NCBI RefSeq assembly: GCF_040656415.1 | Contig: NZ_JBFAMC010000003.1 | Coordinates: 62,001-126,000 of the forward strand | DNA length: 64,000 nt | Direction: 5' to 3' | Source of the DNA: Rhodococcus_F sp040656415 | GTDB lineage: Bacteria; Actinomycetota; Actinomycetes; Mycobacteriales; Mycobacteriaceae | Shown here: piece after piece, positions 35,582 through 43,738 of the stretch | How the letters are laid out: each line of letters opens with the position of its first letter | How positions within the stretch are numbered: the stretch's first letter is position 1 | Made by a program: the position numbers and the translations under genes | The notes under the pieces: model-generated | Told to the model about the DNA's origin: nothing | Databases searched by the model: none | What the model saw: only the letters and a program-made list of their open reading frames with translations

Positions 35582-36339
35582 CAGGCGAATGGCCTCACCG
35601 CGACGCCCTGTGCGTCGAGCAGAGACCTTATTGCAGTAGCTATTTCGACGGCCTGAGGAGTGTCACCATGCACGCAGACGGATTCGGCGGCAACGGAGAT
35701 CACCGTGCCGTCGATGGCTTCGAGAGTGTGATCGACGACCAGTCTGCGAACTCGCTCAGCAATCAGTGCCGGGTCGTGCAGGACGGCTCCTTGCTTCGTA
35801 CGGGAAACCAGGGTCCCCTCGGGTGTATAGGCGCGGTCGGCGAACGCCTCGGCGACAGTCCTGAGTCCGGCGGACTCGGCCTCTTCGAAGAAGACGGAGC
35901 CTGGCAGGCCGAGGACCGGAAGGGTCTGGTCATATGCGCTTATCGCCGCGACCACCGCGCGAGCCTGTTCCCGGTGATGAACGATCGCGTTGTACAGAGC
36001 ACCGTGAGGCTTTACGTACGTCACCGAGGACCCGGCAGCCCGTGCAAGGCCGTCGAGTGCGCCGATCTGATAGATGACATCGGCCGTGAGGTCGCGTGAC
36101 GTGATGTCGATGAACCGGCGCCCGAACCCGGCAAGGTCGCGGTAGCCTACCTGCGCTCCGATGCGGACTGCCAGGTCAGCCGCCGCAGTACACGTCGACA
36201 GCAGTGTCGCGGGGTCACCCGCATGGAAGCCGCAGGCAACATTGGCGCTGGTCACCAGTTTCAACATGGCGGAATCGTCGCCGAGGGTCCAAGCGCCGAA
36301 ACTCTCGCCGAGATCGCTGTTCAGATCGATTGCCTGCAC
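35581..36339 (-). CDS. pxpA: PxpA, 5-oxoprolinase subunit A (LamB/YcsF)
   Basis: LamB/YcsF-family subunit, 252 residues from the GTG at 36339, which gives the usual start M-x-A-I-D-L-N-S-D-L-G-E-S-F. Other hallmarks are SANVACGFHAGDP and VKPHGALYN. An in-frame GTG at 36408 would add 23 residues, but these have no family resemblance. It lies 75 bases after the metal-permease gene and precedes pxpB with a one-base overlap. Confidence 0.93.
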   Translation of the reverse strand: MQAIDLNSDLGESFGAWTLGDDSAMLKLVTSANVACGFHAGDPATLLSTCTAAADLAVRIGAQVGYRDLAGFGRRFIDITSRDLTADVIYQIGALDGLARAAGSSVTYVKPHGALYNAIVHHREQARAVVAAISAYDQTLPVLGLPGSVFFEEAESAGLRTVAEAFADRAYTPEGTLVSRTKQGAVLHDPALIAERVRRLVVDHTLEAIDGTVISVAAESVCVHGDTPQAVEIATAIRSLLDAQGVAVRPFA

Positions 36340-36414
36340 GGTTTCGATACTAGGTTCGGCGTGGGCGTCAGCGCCCTGTTTCCCGACTGCCCGGAATTCT
36401 CCGACCACTCCCAG

Positions 36415-37308
36415 TCAGTGCACGTGTGCGTGTGCGTGAGCGATCCGTCCCGCACTCTTGCGCCGCGAGGATCCGGTGAGTCGGCACACGACGTAGATGA
36501 CGAAAGCGATTGCGGTGACGAAGCTCGACACCGGGACCCCGGGTGCCAACGAAAGCAGGATTCCGCCGACGGCGGCGAGTTCCGCGAACACGATCGACAG
36601 GATCGTGGCCTTCAACGGGTTCGCGGTCACGTAGGCGGCGGCGGCTGCCGGCGTGATGAGCAATGCCATCACGAGTAGCGCCCCGACGATCTGGACGCCG
36701 AGGGCGGCGGTGATACCGACGAGCACCGCGAACACGATTGACAGCGCACGCACTGGGACGCCGCGCGCCTCGGCAACATCGGGGTCGGTGCTCGCGAACA
36801 GGAGCGGCCGGTAGATGAAGCCGAGGACACCTATGACCAGCACGGCGCAGAACAGCAGCAGTTGCAGTCCGTGGTTGCCTGGGGCCACGATCTGGCCGAT
36901 CAGTAGCGAGAAACTGGTGCCGGTGCGGCCCTCGTACGACCAGATGAACAGCACCGACAGGCCGAGGCCGAACGCCATGATCACGCCGATCACCGAGTCG
37001 CGGTCGCGAGCTTTCGTGCCGAGCAGTCCGAACAAGACCGCAGCGACGACGGAACCGGCAATGGCGCCTGCGCCCACACCGATACCGACCAGGAGAGCTG
37101 CCGACGCACCGGTCAGTGACAGTTCACTCGTCCCGTGCACCGCGAACGACATCTGCCGGCTGACGATGAGAGGGCCGATGGCCCCCGCCAGCAGGCCCAA
37201 CATCGCACCGGCGAGCAAAGCCTGTTGAACGAAGTCGTACTGCAGCAGATCGAGGGTGGTCGAGATGTCGAACATGCGCGACATTGCGTCGATGAACTTG
37301 TTGCTCAT
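36415..37308 (-). CDS. Zinc/manganese ABC importer, membrane subunit
   Basis: ABC-3 family permease with about eight or nine helices, 297 residues, like ZnuB/MntB. The family sequence GAIGPLIVSRQMSFAVHGTSELSLTG is clear. The C-terminus carries an unusual histidine tail, HAHAHVH, which may hold metal on the cytoplasmic side. Its ATG overlaps the end of the ATPase gene by four bases. Confidence 0.92.
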   Translation of the reverse strand: MSNKFIDAMSRMFDISTTLDLLQYDFVQQALLAGAMLGLLAGAIGPLIVSRQMSFAVHGTSELSLTGASAALLVGIGVGAGAIAGSVVAAVLFGLLGTKARDRDSVIGVIMAFGLGLSVLFIWSYEGRTGTSFSLLIGQIVAPGNHGLQLLLFCAVLVIGVLGFIYRPLLFASTDPDVAEARGVPVRALSIVFAVLVGITAALGVQIVGALLVMALLITPAAAAAYVTANPLKATILSIVFAELAAVGGILLSLAPGVPVSSFVTAIAFVIYVVCRLTGSSRRKSAGRIAHAHAHVH

Positions 37309-38183
37309 GCGTATTCCTCGTGCGTGTGATGCACGCCCTCTCCAGGTCGGAGTCCGCCGGCGCTGCCGAGTGCATCGATCGCGTCGCCGGTGCCGATCAC
37401 GACGAGACGGCCGCGGACGCGCAACACCTCGACGTCGGTGCGATACAACTCGGAGAGCACCTCCGAGGTCATGACTTCTTCCGGTGTGCCGATACGGAAC
37501 TGTCCGTCAACCAGATAGAGCACACGGTCGACGAGTGGAAGGATCGGATTGATCTCGTGGGTGACGAAGAGGACTGCGGTGTCGTGGGTACGGCGACGGC
37601 GGTCGATGAGACCGGACACCAGATGCTGATTTGCCAGGTCCAAGCTGAGTAGAGGTTCGTCGCACAGCAGGATCTGCGGATTGCCGACGAGGGCCTGTGC
37701 GATGCGCAAGCGTTGCTGTTCACCACCGGACATCGAACCGATCGGCGCGTCGGCGAAGTTCTGCGCACCGACCTCGGCGATGGCGGCGTCCACGATCGTT
37801 TGCCGATGCCGGCGTCTGCGAAGTCCGATACCCCACCGATGTCCGTCGACGCCGAGCCCGACGAGGTCGCGCCCGCGCAGCGGCAACCCGTCGTCGAGAG
37901 ACTTCTGCTGGGGGACATACCCGACATGCGAGTTACCGGATCGCGCAGGGGATCCGACGATCTTTGCCGTGCCTGCGGTGAGCGCGAGTTGGCCGAGCAG
38001 CACCTTCAGCAGCGACGTCTTGCCCGATCCGTTGGGTCCGAGAACGGCTACGAACTCACCGGGTTCGACGGTGAGGTCGAGGCCGTCCCACAGTGTGCGT
38101 TCACCAAAGGACAGCCGCGCCCCCGTCAGTTCCACAGCGGAGGCACGGCCGTTGGCAGTGGTTCTCGAAGTAGGTTCTTTCAC
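37305..38183 (-). CDS. Zinc/manganese ABC importer, ATPase subunit
   Basis: 292-residue ABC ATPase. Walker A GPNGSGKT, signature SMSGGEQQRLRIAQAL, Walker B ILLCDEPLLSLD and the H-loop VTHEINP are intact. GTG at 38183 begins seven bases after the stop of the binding-protein gene. The C-terminus ends HHTHEEYA, again His-containing. Confidence 0.92.
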   Translation of the reverse strand: MKEPTSRTTANGRASAVELTGARLSFGERTLWDGLDLTVEPGEFVAVLGPNGSGKTSLLKVLLGQLALTAGTAKIVGSPARSGNSHVGYVPQQKSLDDGLPLRGRDLVGLGVDGHRWGIGLRRRRHRQTIVDAAIAEVGAQNFADAPIGSMSGGEQQRLRIAQALVGNPQILLCDEPLLSLDLANQHLVSGLIDRRRRTHDTAVLFVTHEINPILPLVDRVLYLVDGQFRIGTPEEVMTSEVLSELYRTDVEVLRVRGRLVVIGTGDAIDALGSAGGLRPGEGVHHTHEEYA

Positions 38184-38190
38184 CAGCCCG

Positions 38191-39159
38191 TCAGTTCGGT
38201 TGCAGAGCCGCGGCAAGCGCGTCGGCCGTGTCGGTCACCCACTGAATGTAGTCGAGTCCCTCGGGCAGGGTTTCGGTTACCTCGACGACGGGAATTCCCG
38301 CCGAGTCGGCCGTGGCACGTACGTCCTGGGTGACGTTGTCCTGGGTCTGCACATTGTAGATGAGCACCTGCGCCTCCCGGTCCGTGAGCAGCTGCCGCAT
38401 CGCGGCGATCGACGCCGGCGAGGGGTCGGTTCCATTCTCGACGGCACTCGCGAAGTCGGCCGGAGTCAGATCAACCAGGTCCGCCGACTGCAGGAGATAG
38501 TCGGCGATCGGTTCGGTTTGCGCGACGGGGGCGTTCGGGTGGGCGGCTGCAATCGTGTCGGTTACGGCCGAGACTTGTTCGAGCTGGTCTTGGAAGGCGT
38601 CGGCGTTGGCTTGGTAGGTGCCGGCGTTGTCCGGATCTAGTTCGCCGAGCTTGTCCGCGATGGCCTGTGCCGTGGCGTCGACGGTGTCGACGTCGAACCA
38701 GACGTGCTCGTTTTCCTGTCCGTGTCCGTGTCCGTCGTCGTGTGAATCGGCGTCGTCCTCGTGCCCACCGTCCTGATGGAGGTCGTAGGCGTTGACGGTG
38801 AGCTGGTGGCCTCCACCGCTACCGATGACGTCATCGACGAACCCGTCGTATCCACCGCCGTTGTAGACGATCAAGGACGCGTCCGTGAGTTTTGCGGCGT
38901 CGGACGGGGTTGCCTCGAACGAGTGTGGATCGGCGAAGGGCTCGGAGACGATCGACGTGACGATGATTCTGTCGCCTGCGACGGCCTGCGCGACGCTGCC
39001 CCAGACGTTCGTCGACGCAACGACGGTAAGGGCACCGTCGGAGGCCCTGACGGCGCTCGTATCGGAGCCGCCTGAGGAACATGCAGCGAGCGTAAGAACG
39101 GTGGCGAACGAGAGTCCTGCCACCGCTTTGGTCAACCGTGAACCTTGAAAACCCTGCAC
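38191..39159 (-). CDS. Zinc/manganese ABC importer, binding lipoprotein
   Basis: ZnuA-like cluster A-I solute-binding lipoprotein, 322 residues. Signal peptide with lipobox LAAC (cysteine 27). After DLHQDGG comes an acidic, His-rich loop (EDDADSHDDGHGHGQENEH) typical of zinc binders. Metal ligands are likely in DPHSFEATP, NEHVWFD and the later D/E residues. First gene of the three-gene importer operon, behind a Zur-like box. Confidence 0.92.
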   Translation of the reverse strand: MQGFQGSRLTKAVAGLSFATVLTLAACSSGGSDTSAVRASDGALTVVASTNVWGSVAQAVAGDRIIVTSIVSEPFADPHSFEATPSDAAKLTDASLIVYNGGGYDGFVDDVIGSGGGHQLTVNAYDLHQDGGHEDDADSHDDGHGHGQENEHVWFDVDTVDATAQAIADKLGELDPDNAGTYQANADAFQDQLEQVSAVTDTIAAAHPNAPVAQTEPIADYLLQSADLVDLTPADFASAVENGTDPSPASIAAMRQLLTDREAQVLIYNVQTQDNVTQDVRATADSAGIPVVEVTETLPEGLDYIQWVTDTADALAAALQPN

Positions 39160-39195
39160 AGAAACCCCTGCCCAGATCCGAGCGCTAAACGCTAT

Positions 39196-39210
39196 TGGAA
39201 ATCATTACCG
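39196..39210. promoter_or_regulatory. Zur-like box upstream of the metal importer
   Basis: TGGAAATCATTACCG matches the actinobacterial Zur (FurB) consensus TGAAAATCATTTTCA at 11 of 15 positions, including the AAATCATT core. It lies 37-51 bases before the binding-protein start. This favours zinc over manganese as the substrate. Confidence 0.6.
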
Positions 39211-39296
39211 ATTCACCTTAGCGGATACTGCCTGGTAGTGCACTTTCGGTACAGCCTCGACGAGCCTGGGTGCAGTCGAGGTACTAACGTCCCCAT

Positions 39297-40394
39297 ATGC
39301 CCAGACCTCGACAGCCTCGTCGCCAAGCCACGTTGGCGTCGCTCGCGGCCGAGTTGAATATCTCGCGAACGACGGTGTCCAACGCCTACAACAGGCCGGA
39401 TCAGCTTTCTGCGGAACTTCGCGACCGGGTGCTGCAGGCAGCGAAACGTCGCGGCTACCCAGGGCCGGACCCGGTGGCCCGGTCCCTTCGGACCCGCAAG
39501 GCGGGTGCCGTGGGACTGTTGCTCACCGAAGCGCTCAGCTACTCCTTCCGTGACCCCGCGGCGATGCACTTTCTGGCTGGACTCGCAGAGTCGTGCGAGA
39601 CGGCCGGACAAGGACTGCTCCTGATCCCGGCAGGCCCGGTACACAGCGAGGAGGATGCCGCCGCCGTCGTCCATCAGGCCGGTGTCGACGCCTTCGTCGT
39701 GTATTCGGTCGCCGATGACGACCCCTATCTCGCCGCAGTACGCGAGCGAAACCTCCCGATGGTCATCTGTGACCAGCCGCGGGAAATTCCGGGGGCATCG
39801 CTCGTGGGGATCGACGACCGTGGTGCGATGCGCGAACTCGCCGACCATCTGATCGGCCTCGGCCACCGCGACATCGGCGTTCTGAGCATGCGGTTGGGCC
39901 GTGACCGTTCGGACGGGATCGCCGACCCGGAGCGGTTGCGGTCCCCGAACTTCCATGTGCAGCGTGAGCGAATAGAAGGGGTGCGCGACGCACTTTCCGC
40001 CGCGGGTCTGGACCCGGGGACGCTCACGGTCGTCGAGCGGTTCGAGCACACCGGAAAGTCGGGTTGTTCCGCCGCGGCGGAGGCGCTCGAAGTCAATCCC
40101 CGAATCACCGCGCTCATCTGTACGACCGATGTCCTCGCGCTCGGCGCACTGGATTGGGCGCGGCGGCGAGGCATCGACGTGCCCGGCCGGCTGTCTGTTA
40201 CAGGCTTCGACGGCGTCGACGATGCGCTACGTGAAGGGTTGACCACTGTGCGTCAACCGCAGGAGGAGAAGGGACGACGAGCCGGAGCCCTGCTCATGCG
40301 CCCTTCCCGTTCCGGTGGCGCGACCGTCGAGATGCTCGAGACCGAACTGCTGCCGGGCTCGACATCGGGCCCGGCGCCGGTCTCAGGCCGGTAA
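39297..40394 (+). CDS. LacI-family transcriptional regulator (Rv3575c-like)
   Basis: 365 residues. The N-terminal LacI helix-turn-helix and hinge read ATLASLAAELNISRTTVSNAYNRP, then L-R-D-R-V-L-Q-A-A-K-R-R-G-Y. A periplasmic-binding-protein-like effector domain follows, with ITALICTTDVLALGALD and VTGFDGVDDA. Its position before kstR agrees with Rv3575c. The effector is unknown. It is divergent from the metal importer and converges with the OtsB-GH15 gene (three bases between stops). Confidence 0.88.
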   Translation: MPRPRQPRRQATLASLAAELNISRTTVSNAYNRPDQLSAELRDRVLQAAKRRGYPGPDPVARSLRTRKAGAVGLLLTEALSYSFRDPAAMHFLAGLAESCETAGQGLLLIPAGPVHSEEDAAAVVHQAGVDAFVVYSVADDDPYLAAVRERNLPMVICDQPREIPGASLVGIDDRGAMRELADHLIGLGHRDIGVLSMRLGRDRSDGIADPERLRSPNFHVQRERIEGVRDALSAAGLDPGTLTVVERFEHTGKSGCSAAAEALEVNPRITALICTTDVLALGALDWARRRGIDVPGRLSVTGFDGVDDALREGLTTVRQPQEEKGRRAGALLMRPSRSGGATVEMLETELLPGSTSGPAPVSGR

Positions 40395-40397
40395 TCC

Positions 40398-42938
40398 TCA
40401 GGCCAGTAATTGGGCGCAGCGCAGCAAGCCCAGGTGGCTGTATGCCTGAGGGTGGTTGCCCAGTGATCGTTCCGCGACGGGGTCGTATTCCTCACTGAGA
40501 AGTCCGGTTGGTCCGGCCGCTGCGACCAATTGTGCGAACAGCGCCTCCGCGTCGGACCGTTGACCGATCAACAGGTACGCCTCGACCAGCCAGGCGGCGC
40601 AGAGGTGGAACCCGCCTTCTTTGCCGGGCAGTCCGTCGTCGTGGTGGTACCGATACACCGTTGCACCGCTGCGCAGTTCGGCCTCGGTCGCGGTGACGGT
40701 CGCGGCGAATCGCTCATCCGACGGATCTATCAGGCCCGACAGTCCGATGTGCAGGGTGGCGGCGTCGAGATCGGTGCCGTCGTAGGCGGCGGTGAAGGAG
40801 CGAACTTCGTCCTTCCAGCCCTTCTCACGCACTTCCTCGGAGATTTTGTCGCGCAACGGAATCCATCCGGGCTCGACGTCACGGCCGAAGACCTTCGCCA
40901 AGGTGACCGCACGGTCGACGGTGACCCAACCCATCACCTTGGAATACACGTGGTGCCGCGGATTGTCGCGAATCTCCCAGATTCCGTGATCGGGTTCGAA
41001 CCAGCGGCGGTCCACGGCCTCGACCATGGCGCACACCAGTTCCCAGTCGCGGTCGTTGAGGGGCGTCTCGGCGCCCTGCCTTTCGCGCGCGTGGGCCAGA
41101 TCGGAGATGAGTTCCACGATGGGACCGAATACGTCGAGTTGCACCTGCTGATTTGCCGCGTTGCCGATGCGGACGGGACGTGAGCCGGCGTACCCGGGCA
41201 GTGAGTCGATCACGGCTTCCGGGGGCAGCCCGGTCCCGTAGATCGTGTAGAGGGGGTGTAGGCGTTCAGGGCCGGGCAGTGTCTCGAGCACATCGTGCAC
41301 CCAGTCGAGAAAGCCCTCCGCTTCTTCCAACGAACCGAGGCTGACGAGCGCGGATGCGGTGAGTGCGGCGTCGCGGAGCCAACAGTATCGGTAGTCCCAG
41401 TTGCGGACGCCGCCGATCTCCTCCGGTAGAGAAGTGGTGGCCGATGCCAAGATCGATCCGGAGTCGACATGTACCAACCCTCGCAGGGTGAGCGCAGAGC
41501 GCTTCATCAGGTCGGGCTTCAAGGCGGGAAGAGTGAGCTGCTTCGCCCAATCCGACCAGTACGATTCCGATTGTGCTCGACGGTCTGTTTCGGGAGTGGC
41601 GGAAGGGCCGAGGTCATCTGTTCCACAACGCAATTCCAAGATGACAGGGCCATTGGACGGATCGACCACAGCGTGAGCGGTCTGCTGGTTGCCATCCGAA
41701 ACGATGTTCCACTGCACCCCTGGGGAGCGCAGCACGATCGGGTCGTTGATGCCGTGCACGCGCAGTCCTTCTGCGAGCACCTCGATCATGACCTGGCTTT
41801 GGCCGAACTCGGGCCGAGGTGAGAAAGTCACGACGGCGGCGGCCTGACCGGTGATCACACGGGTCAGGTCCGTGCGGCCCTGTTGCACGTCGTGGGGCAG
41901 GTAATCGGTCACGGCGAGGCTGGCCCACCGTGTCTGTACGGTCATCGTGCTGTCGATGTACCGCTGGCTCAGCGGCAAGGCGCTGCGGTGTGGACCGACG
42001 GTGAAGTGACCGGCTTCCGTCCCGCCGAGTAGGTGAGCGAACACCGATGCCGAGTCGGGCTCAGGGTGGCACAGCCAGGTCAAGGTCGCATCGGGTGTAA
42101 CGAGTGCGACGGTCCTTGGGCTGGCGAGCATGGTGAGGCGCTCGATCGGTGGAGCGTGCGCCCCGGATAGCCAGGTGCGACGCTCTTCGAGAAGAAACGC
42201 GAGAGCGGTGGCCACGTCTTCGGTGCTGGACACTCGGAATTCTGCGAGGCTGTCACCCGGACCGACTTTCACGCCTATGTCCGGACCTTGGAGTCGGCGA
42301 AAGGCCTTCTCGTCGGTGACGTCATCGCCGAGGAAGACGGCGGCGGTGGCGCCTTCTTGGTGGCGGATCAGGTCGAGAGCGTATCCCTTGTCGGTGGCGA
42401 CGACGGCCAGCTCGACGACGGACTTGCCCTCGGTGACCTCCACACCTATTCGCTGCCCGGCATCGGCATGAACCGCGGCCAAGGCCTTGGCGCCTTCCTC
42501 AGGATCGGCGTTGCGCACGTGGAGGGCCACACTCGCCGGCTTGGTCTCCACCGAGGTACCCGGATGTAAGGCCGAGATCAGCTGGAGTTCTTCGGTGATT
42601 TCGCGGAGTAGCCGTTTTGCATCGGAATCGATCGCATGGATGAATCCGATGTCGAATTCCGAGCCGTGGCTTCCGACGAGTTGAACCTCGGCGGGCAGTC
42701 GTGACAGAGCGGCGAGATCTTTCAGTGCACGTCCCGAAATGACGGCGGCCGTGGTGCCTGCAAGGCTGGCCAGTGCTCGGAGCGCACGCACCGATTCGGC
42801 ATGGGGATAAGCCTTCTCCGGATCGGCGACTATCGGAGCCATCGTGCCGTCGTAGTCGGACGCCACGAGCAAACGAGGGGTACGCGCCACCCTCGAAAGG
42901 GCGCGGCGTAGTTCGATGGGCAGATCTTGGGCGCTCAC
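40398..42938 (-). CDS. Trehalose-6-phosphate phosphatase fused to GH15 hydrolase
   Basis: 846-residue fusion. Residues 1-255 are a HAD trehalose-phosphatase: nucleophile D28 and D30 in DYDGT, and the acidic motif GDDVTDE at 204-210. Residues about 265-846 are a GH15 glucoamylase/trehalase domain, with the hallmark WDYRYCWLRDA from residue 514 and LCAAWLVEAYLLIG near the end. The GH15 type is close to mycobacterial trehalase Rv2402 as I recall it. Together the protein could turn trehalose 6-phosphate to trehalose and then glucose. No signal peptide. Confidence 0.88.
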   Translation of the reverse strand: MSAQDLPIELRRALSRVARTPRLLVASDYDGTMAPIVADPEKAYPHAESVRALRALASLAGTTAAVISGRALKDLAALSRLPAEVQLVGSHGSEFDIGFIHAIDSDAKRLLREITEELQLISALHPGTSVETKPASVALHVRNADPEEGAKALAAVHADAGQRIGVEVTEGKSVVELAVVATDKGYALDLIRHQEGATAAVFLGDDVTDEKAFRRLQGPDIGVKVGPGDSLAEFRVSSTEDVATALAFLLEERRTWLSGAHAPPIERLTMLASPRTVALVTPDATLTWLCHPEPDSASVFAHLLGGTEAGHFTVGPHRSALPLSQRYIDSTMTVQTRWASLAVTDYLPHDVQQGRTDLTRVITGQAAAVVTFSPRPEFGQSQVMIEVLAEGLRVHGINDPIVLRSPGVQWNIVSDGNQQTAHAVVDPSNGPVILELRCGTDDLGPSATPETDRRAQSESYWSDWAKQLTLPALKPDLMKRSALTLRGLVHVDSGSILASATTSLPEEIGGVRNWDYRYCWLRDAALTASALVSLGSLEEAEGFLDWVHDVLETLPGPERLHPLYTIYGTGLPPEAVIDSLPGYAGSRPVRIGNAANQQVQLDVFGPIVELISDLAHARERQGAETPLNDRDWELVCAMVEAVDRRWFEPDHGIWEIRDNPRHHVYSKVMGWVTVDRAVTLAKVFGRDVEPGWIPLRDKISEEVREKGWKDEVRSFTAAYDGTDLDAATLHIGLSGLIDPSDERFAATVTATEAELRSGATVYRYHHDDGLPGKEGGFHLCAAWLVEAYLLIGQRSDAEALFAQLVAAAGPTGLLSEEYDPVAERSLGNHPQAYSHLGLLRCAQLLA

Positions 42939-43006
42939 ATGTTCAAATCTAAGCGATACGACTGCGGTGAGCGCACCTCCGATCAGCGCTGTGCGCAGAT
43001 CGCGTA

Positions 43007-43645
43007 CTACTCGGGTCGGCGGCTTCCGTCGCCCAGCAGCAGATCAACTGTGAGTTCGAGGCGGTTCGCAACATCGGTCGCCGAAGACCGCCGTGTGAGC
43101 CAAGCCACCAGGTTCGACAGCCACACGTCGGAGATGACACGGGCAATGGCCAACTGCTCGGCGGTGGGCTCGGTGTCCGTCATGGCGCGAGCAAACAGGC
43201 GGTCCATCAACCTGCCCACCTGGTCCACCTCGGCGGCCGCAGAGGCGTCGGCGAACATGAATGCCCGCGTCATCGCCTCGGTCAGCAGCGGGTCACGCTG
43301 CATCGCCCGAGTGATCTGGCCGAGGATCAGCTGCATCCGCTCTAGTTGGTTGCGACCGGGAGGGTTCTTGCCTCGCGAATCGATGCGCTCGAACTCACGC
43401 GCGAGCGCGGACACCAGCAGGTGCACCTTGGATGGGAAATAGCGGTACAGCGTGCCCACCGCGACATCGGCTCGCTCCGCGACCGCCCGCATCTGCACAG
43501 CTTCGTATCCGCCCTTGGAGGCTAGGGCCAGGGTGGCATCGAGGATGCGCTTGCGCCGGTCTTTCTGCGCGTTGGAGCCGAGGTCGTCCTCGCCCAGCGT
43601 CGCCGCAGCGATCGGGGTGGACTGTGATCGAGAGCTGATCGTCAT
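43007..43645 (-). CDS. kstR: KstR, TetR-family repressor of steroid catabolism
   Basis: 212 residues. Segments shared with M. tuberculosis KstR (Rv3574) include RKRILDATLALASKGGYEAV, then QMRAVAERADVAVGTLYRYF and PSKVHLLVSALAREF, and VISDVWLSNLVAWLTRR. The helix-turn-helix lies at about 49-72. The ligand in Mycobacterium is a 3-oxo-steroid CoA thioester. ATG at 43645 is used. It is divergent from fadE34 with a perfect KstR operator between them, so it should repress both. Confidence 0.95.
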   Translation of the reverse strand: MTISSRSQSTPIAAATLGEDDLGSNAQKDRRKRILDATLALASKGGYEAVQMRAVAERADVAVGTLYRYFPSKVHLLVSALAREFERIDSRGKNPPGRNQLERMQLILGQITRAMQRDPLLTEAMTRAFMFADASAAAEVDQVGRLMDRLFARAMTDTEPTAEQLAIARVISDVWLSNLVAWLTRRSSATDVANRLELTVDLLLGDGSRRPE

Positions 43646-43689
43646 AACCTGTTTTCCTTCGTGCCTTGACTCATAGCCCAGAGCCATAT

Positions 43690-43703
43690 TAGAACACGTT
43701 CTA
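43690..43703. promoter_or_regulatory. KstR operator between kstR and fadE34
   Basis: TAGAACACGTTCTA, a perfect 14-base palindrome identical to the mycobacterial KstR box as I know it. It lies 35 bases before fadE34 and 44 before kstR. Confidence 0.92.
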
Positions 43704-43738
43704 GTGAATGTGTCATCCATGAGAGGCGGAGACCCGTT

